DNA from: Candidatus Omnitrophota bacterium
GTDB taxonomy: Bacteria; Omnitrophota; Gorgyraeia; Gygaellales; Profunditerraquicolaceae
Assembly: GCA_028706895.1 (NCBI GenBank)
Contig: JAQTVG010000008.1
Coordinates: forward strand, 7,136 to 17,011
Reading direction: 5' to 3'
Length of the DNA stretch: 9,876 nucleotides
Part shown: in pieces, positions 7,724-9,876 of the stretch
Layout of the letters: each line of letters begins with the position of its first letter
Position numbering within the stretch: position 1 is the stretch's first letter
Notes under the pieces: generated by a model
Databases searched by the model: none
Told to the model about the DNA's origin: nothing
What the model saw: only the letters and a program-made list of their open reading frames with translations
Made by a program: the position numbers and the translations under genes

Positions 7724-7753
7724 TTACGGCAAGAAACGTTTTATTTTAGGCAT
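7724..7753 (-). CDS. 9-codon ORF with strong Shine-Dalgarno (leader peptide or gene remnant)
   Basis: On the minus strand, AAAAGGAGG (7769-7761) sits 7 bases before an ATG at 7753. The frame reads MPKIKRFLP and then stops (TAA at 7726-7724). The ribosome binding site is far better than that of the large gene starting 67 bases further on. The start lies 32 bases after promoter-like motif C, the same kind of layout as motif B and the anti-sigma gene. It could be a leader peptide, or the stub of a gene whose body was lost. No attenuator hairpin or telling codon run is evident. Translation is plausible; function is unknown. Confidence 0.35.
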   Translation of the reverse strand: MPKIKRFLP

Positions 7754-7785
7754 TAAAAAACCTCCTTTTATATCTTGCTTATTCC

Positions 7786-7814
7786 TAATAAATATAAAAA
7801 GAGGTCAATCTAAC
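7786..7814 (-). promoter_or_regulatory. Putative ECF-type promoter, copy C (TMTC-like/sigma operon)
   Basis: On the minus strand, GTTAGATT (7814-7807) is followed after 14 bases by TTTATTA. It matches copies A and B but is one base shorter in the spacer and lacks the CGTC of the -10 part. Similarity to copy A extends through the spacer (CCTCTTTTT in the minus-strand sense in both). It precedes the 9-codon ORF by 32 bases and the TMTC-like gene by 129 bases. If used, it would place the sigma gene under its own control, since sigma follows the TMTC-like gene by 24 bases. The weaker -10 part lowers confidence. Confidence 0.45.
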
Positions 7815-7886
7815 ACAAGAATTTATGCGCTTTGTTGCAATCTGTTTATTCTAAAAGAACTAAAACTTAAAGAAGCACCCCTTTAG

Positions 7887-7896
7887 GAGACGTCTC
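7887..7896. repeat. Perfect 10-bp palindrome GAGACGTCTC
   Basis: GAGACGTCTC is its own reverse complement. It lies directly next to the nested inverted repeat at 7898-7993. Palindromes with a GACGTC core are, to my recollection, frequent near REP-associated tyrosine transposase elements in uncultured bacteria, but no transposase is seen here. It could equally be a protein-binding site or chance. Confidence 0.35.
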
Positions 7897-7897
7897 T

Positions 7898-7999
7898 GGA
7901 TTTCTTGGTTGCGCACTATATTAAGCTGTGGACACTCTCTTGTTTGGGGAATGCTGGGGTTATTGCTGTGTGTGGCTTAATTGTAAGAAATCCCTTTTT
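7898..7999 (+). ncRNA. Candidate structured RNA or small palindromic element (nested arms plus T-tract)
   Basis: The outer arms GGATTTCTT (7898-7906) and AAGAAATCC (7985-7993) are perfectly complementary. Inside them ATTAAGC (7920-7926) pairs with GCTTAAT (7975-7981), and further in ACAC (7932-7935) can pair with GTGT (about 7968-7971). The arms nest in the correct order, giving a rod about 96 bases long with internal loops. On the plus strand the outer stem is followed directly by CTTTTTT, as at an intrinsic terminator. The rod shape recalls 6S RNA, but it is about half the usual length and I see no signature that proves it. A MITE-like remnant is the alternative. Confidence 0.3.
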
Positions 8000-8005
8000 T
8001 GCTTG

Positions 8006-8260
8006 TTAGGCTTTTATCTTATGTATGTAGAAATTAACAACTTTAATTACTACTGAAAACGTTACTGTCCAAAATATCATACTTAGAAGAAAATTATAAT
8101 TCTTACCTGTGCCTGCAGGAAAATCTAAAATATCGGAAACCGTATTAGCTAACTTAGGAAACGAATATCCTAACCCGAACTGAACAAAAAGTAAAACGTT
8201 AACAAGAAAAATTCCCCAATATATACAAAATCCAATAATAATCGCTTTCCACCACGCCAT
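8006..8260 (-). CDS. Small two-helix membrane protein, unknown function
   Basis: The product has 84 residues. An N-terminal hydrophobic segment (about 6-27, IIIGFCIYWGIFLVNVLLFVQF) and a C-terminal one (about 58-76, LLSMIFWTVTFSVVIKVVNF) are likely transmembrane helices, joined by a polar loop of about 30 residues (FPKLANTVSDILDFPAGTGK). The start is well supported by AGGAGGT 5 bases before the ATG. It lies 29 bases downstream of the orphan frame ending at 8290 and is followed by the 349-base gap. I recognise no family. The size, the two helices and the position next to a broken secretion operon would fit an acquired accessory gene, but no function can be given. Confidence 0.7.
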   Translation of the reverse strand: MAWWKAIIIGFCIYWGIFLVNVLLFVQFGLGYSFPKLANTVSDILDFPAGTGKNYNFLLSMIFWTVTFSVVIKVVNFYIHKIKA

Positions 8261-8289
8261 GCTTTACCTCCTAGCTTAAAACAGAAATC

Positions 8290-8472
8290 TTATTTACCTT
8301 TTTTAACAGCATCTTGCGCTCTTCTTTTTATTGCATCATTTATTAATTTCTTGGCCTCAGTTTTACAAGTTAATCGGTATGTGCCGTAACCACCCTTTTG
8401 ACCTTTTCGTTGTTCAAATAATTCATCAACATATGCATCTAATGAATCGTCGCGCCGCTCCTTTAAACAAAA
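8290..8472 (-). pseudogene. Orphan 3' coding fragment fused to the gspH end
   Basis: Overlapping and following the gspH 3' end, a different minus frame reads as plausible soluble protein for about 55 residues (from about ERRDDSLDAYVDELFEQ to IKRRAQDAVKKGK, stop at 8290). It is charged, helical and lysine-rich at its end. The frame is formally open upstream to an ATG at 8553, but there it only shadows gspH, has no Shine-Dalgarno, and contains no other ATG, GTG or TTG near the apparent junction. The simplest reading is the tail of a gene whose 5' part was lost at a junction near 8465-8472, or a frameshift. Alternatively a genuine small gene uses an unrecognised start. The start coordinate given is approximate. 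No family is recognised. Confidence 0.4.
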
Positions 8473-8887
8473 GAGAACCTTTATCCTTATGCTGGTTTTC
8501 GAAAGTAACGCTAATTTTGTCGGTATTGCCGTCGGGATAAAAATAAACCTCATTTTTTTCTATGGGCTCGGTCGTAATGATTACTCCTAAGGGTACATTA
8601 TATTTATTACCCAGCCTGCCCTTGACGTCCTTGAATTCATCCTCTTCTTTAACGGCAGCCCGGATTTCCCCCTTTTTTTTATCAATATTCAAGCAATAAA
8701 TTCTCCCCTGGCTGATAGAAGCGCCTTGGAGATAGCGGCTTAAATAAAAAATATCTTTGATAGAATTTCCCAGCTCAAATTTATCGAATGTAGAACGGAA
8801 ACGCGGCACGGACATGCCGATTAAAATACTAGAAATGATTACTATAATAAGCAGCTCAATAAGGGTAAATGCATTATTTCTATTCAT
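8426..8887 (-). CDS. gspH: GspH/FimT-like type II secretion pseudopilin
   Basis: From the ATG at 8887 the product has 153 residues with a prepilin N-terminus: a short leader MNRNNA, then FTLIELLIIVIISSILIGMS, the methylated-Phe and Glu5 signature of type IV pilins and pseudopilins. Leader position -1 is Ala, not the usual Gly, which some prepilins tolerate. The mature part fits minor pseudopilins (FSTFDKF helix, YFYPDGNTDKISVTF strands). The in-frame ATG at 8974 would add 29 residues ahead of the leader, so 8887 is preferred; it overlaps the gspG stop by 8 bases (ATGAATAG), implying translational coupling. The last residues (KGAARRFIRCIC) look atypical and coincide with the start of a foreign-looking frame, so the original C-terminus may be replaced. 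It would sit near the tip of the periplasmic pseudopilus. Confidence 0.78.
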   Translation of the reverse strand: MNRNNAFTLIELLIIVIISSILIGMSVPRFRSTFDKFELGNSIKDIFYLSRYLQGASISQGRIYCLNIDKKKGEIRAAVKEEDEFKDVKGRLGNKYNVPLGVIITTEPIEKNEVYFYPDGNTDKISVTFENQHKDKGSLLFKGAARRFIRCIC

Positions 8888-9269
8888 TACAAATGGCACC
8901 ATCTGTTTTATTTTCATCAGGTCCTTTCGAACAAAGCTTATAATCTTTGCCTGACTCGCCAGATGCGCGCTCATATGTATACGGCCTTCCCCATGGGTCT
9001 TTAGGGTCTTTCTTTAGATACGGCCCTTTCCATTTATCGCCAAGGCTGGGATTTGTCCGTAAATCATCCAGCTTGTCAGGATAATGGCCGATATCCGTTT
9101 CAAACATATCCAAGGCCAAAGAAATATTAGCATTGATATCAGCTTTAGCTGCCGCAACGCGTGCCTGCTCAGAACGGCCCACTAGCCGCGGCATAACCAT
9201 TGCTGCTAAAACGCCAATGATAATAACTACCAACATAAGTTCAATTAAAGTAAACCCTTTTTTATGCAT
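8880..9269 (-). CDS. gspG: GspG, major pseudopilin of type II secretion
   Basis: The protein has 129 residues, close to the usual GspG length. It has a short basic leader MHKKG and the prepilin peptidase site G^FTLIELMLVV, with Glu at mature position 5, then the long N-terminal helix. The T2SSG body follows: AKADINANISLALDMFETDIGHYP, then GPYLKKDPKDPWGRPYTY with the hallmark DPWG (91-94), and the C-terminal DYKLCSKGPDE region that binds calcium in relatives. Cys113 and Cys127 near the end could form a disulfide, which is not typical of the classical family. After processing, GspG subunits build the periplasmic pseudopilus that drives export. GGAGGGGAGG directly before the ATG is an excellent ribosome binding site and overlaps the gspF stop codon, so the genes are coupled. 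Confidence 0.95.
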   Translation of the reverse strand: MHKKGFTLIELMLVVIIIGVLAAMVMPRLVGRSEQARVAAAKADINANISLALDMFETDIGHYPDKLDDLRTNPSLGDKWKGPYLKKDPKDPWGRPYTYERASGESGKDYKLCSKGPDENKTDGAICNE

Positions 9270-9279
9270 TCCTCCCCTC

Positions 9280-9876
9280 CTATCTTGTGATTAAATTCAT
9301 TTGGAATATCGGTAATAACATCGATAAAACGATAAAACCAACTATCAAGCCCATTACTAAAATAATTACCGGCTCAAGCATATGGGTTAATGTTTTCAAA
9401 GTGCGGGCAACCTCTTTCTCATAATCTTCTGCGATGCGCAATAACGATTTATCCAATACGCCAGTCCCTTCTCCGATTTCTACGATATTGATTACTACAT
9501 CCGGAAAAATTTTTGACGTTTTAAAAGCAGCTGATAAGCTCGAGCCGCTATAGATAAGGCTCTTGAACCTTGAAACTTCCGTTTTCAGGATTTCATTATC
9601 AATGACTGTTATAGAGATACTCAGACCAGAAGTAACGGGTATGCCTCCAGAAAGAAGCAATGATAATGTGCGCGTGAGGCGGCTGATTTCCGTTTTTAGA
9701 ATAACCGGGCCTAATATTATCATTTTCAATTTAAACCCATCCCAAGCAATCTTTCCTTGCGCAGTACGCAGCATTCTCCGGAATAAAAATATAGTTATTC
9801 CGGCTATCAAAAAAATAATCCACCAATAACTACGCATGAACCCTGAAGTGTTGATTAATATCCTTGTAGGCAGAGG
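9280..9876 (-). CDS. gspF: GspF/PilC-like inner membrane platform protein of type II secretion (partial, N-terminus beyond window)
   Basis: The frame is open through the window end (9876), so only about the last 198 residues are present. There is an internal ATG at 9837, but coding sequence continues upstream of it in frame (LPTRILINTSGF), as expected in the region before the second GspF domain, so it is not the real start. Visible are one transmembrane helix (YWWIIFLIAGITIFLF), the second T2SSF helical domain (TRTLSLLLSGGIPVTSGL and FPDVVINIVEIGEGTGVLDKSL, the classic GE-G-L motif) and the C-terminal transmembrane helix (IILVMGLIVGFIVLSMLLPIF). GspF links the cytoplasmic ATPase GspE to pseudopilus assembly. 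Gene order F-G-H matches type II secretion operons. PilC of type IV pili is homologous, but the adjacent GspG supports GspF. Confidence 0.93.
   Translation of the reverse strand, partial: PLPTRILINTSGFMRSYWWIIFLIAGITIFLFRRMLRTAQGKIAWDGFKLKMIILGPVILKTEISRLTRTLSLLLSGGIPVTSGLSISITVIDNEILKTEVSRFKSLIYSGSSLSAAFKTSKIFPDVVINIVEIGEGTGVLDKSLLRIAEDYEKEVARTLKTLTHMLEPVIILVMGLIVGFIVLSMLLPIFQMNLITR

Larger units (their letters stand above)
7657..8005. other. 349-base gap without a large gene
   Basis: No convincing long reading frame is present on either strand. In plus-strand order it holds an AT-rich leader of the gene at 7656, a 9-codon ORF (7724-7753) with its ribosome binding site, a promoter-like motif (7786-7814), a 10-bp palindrome (7887-7896) and a nested inverted repeat with a T-tract (7898-7999). 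Minus-strand frames at 7860-7990 are all interrupted by stops within about 30 codons, so this part may be decayed mobile or repeat DNA or a non-coding RNA. No CRISPR repeats or tRNA-like clover-leaf are seen. Confidence 0.7.

Noticed and set aside
7860..7990. Minus-strand peptide resembling a transposase C-terminus
   Set aside because: All frames are interrupted, the fragment is about 30 residues, and no family can be assigned from sequence alone.
8888..8974. Longer gspH starting at 8974
   Set aside because: It would put 29 residues before the short prepilin leader and overlap most of the gspG 3' end; the ATG at 8887 gives a normal leader.
9280..9837. Complete 185-residue protein starting at 9837
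   Set aside because: GspF-like sequence continues in frame upstream to the window edge, so this is an internal Met of a truncated gene.
1..9876. CRISPR array or Cas genes accompanying the TPR-CHAT protein
   Set aside because: No direct repeats with regular spacers and no Cas-like protein are visible. The resemblance to type III-E is limited to the TPR-CHAT/sigma logic; Csx29 itself is not claimed.

Overview
All recognisable genes in this window lie on the minus strand, so transcription runs from high to low coordinates. The DNA is moderately AT-rich and gene-dense. It carries a type II secretion/pseudopilin locus, good GGAGG-type ribosome binding sites, and large TPR and GT-C-like membrane proteins. 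This suggests a didermic bacterium of an uncultured, Omnitrophota-like lineage. That placement is an inference from gene content, not from any marker gene.

Layout in transcription order. (1) 9876-8426: the 3' end of a type II secretion operon, with gspF (cut by the window edge), gspG and a gspH-like pseudopilin. They are coupled by an overlapping Shine-Dalgarno/stop (F to G) and an 8-base overlap (G to H). (2) 8553-8006: the operon breaks off. The gspH 3' end runs into an unrelated coding-like frame with no credible start of its own, followed by a small two-helix membrane protein. (3) 8005-7657: a 349-base gap without a large gene. It holds a perfect palindrome, a nested inverted repeat followed by a T-tract on the plus strand, a promoter-like motif and a 9-codon ORF with a strong Shine-Dalgarno. 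(4) 7656-5842: a TMTC-like GT-C membrane protein with TPRs. (5) 5817-1670: an ECF sigma factor, a soluble zinc-binding anti-sigma-like protein, a membrane-anchored CHAT-protease/TPR protein and a BamE-like lipoprotein. (6) 1487-1: a secreted BNR/Asp-box repeat protein, cut by the window start.

The most interesting unit is the sigma / anti-sigma / CHAT-TPR cluster. A bipartite motif, GTTAGATT, then 14-15 bases, then TCTATTA or TTTATTA, occurs on the minus strand at three places: before the BNR gene, between the sigma and anti-sigma genes, and before the TMTC-like gene. Its downstream half contains CGTC in two copies, as in many ECF -10 elements. I infer that this is the promoter of the encoded sigma factor, making the window a self-contained regulon. 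The CHAT protein has its His/Cys pair, a single transmembrane helix and a C-terminal TPR array. It could sense something outside the membrane and cleave the cytoplasmic anti-sigma factor. This would parallel type III-E CRISPR systems, where the TPR-CHAT protease Csx29 cleaves Csx30 to free an ECF sigma, but here no CRISPR is present. The proposed outputs are envelope or surface proteins: the BNR protein, the lipoprotein, the TMTC-like protein and more CHAT-TPR protein.
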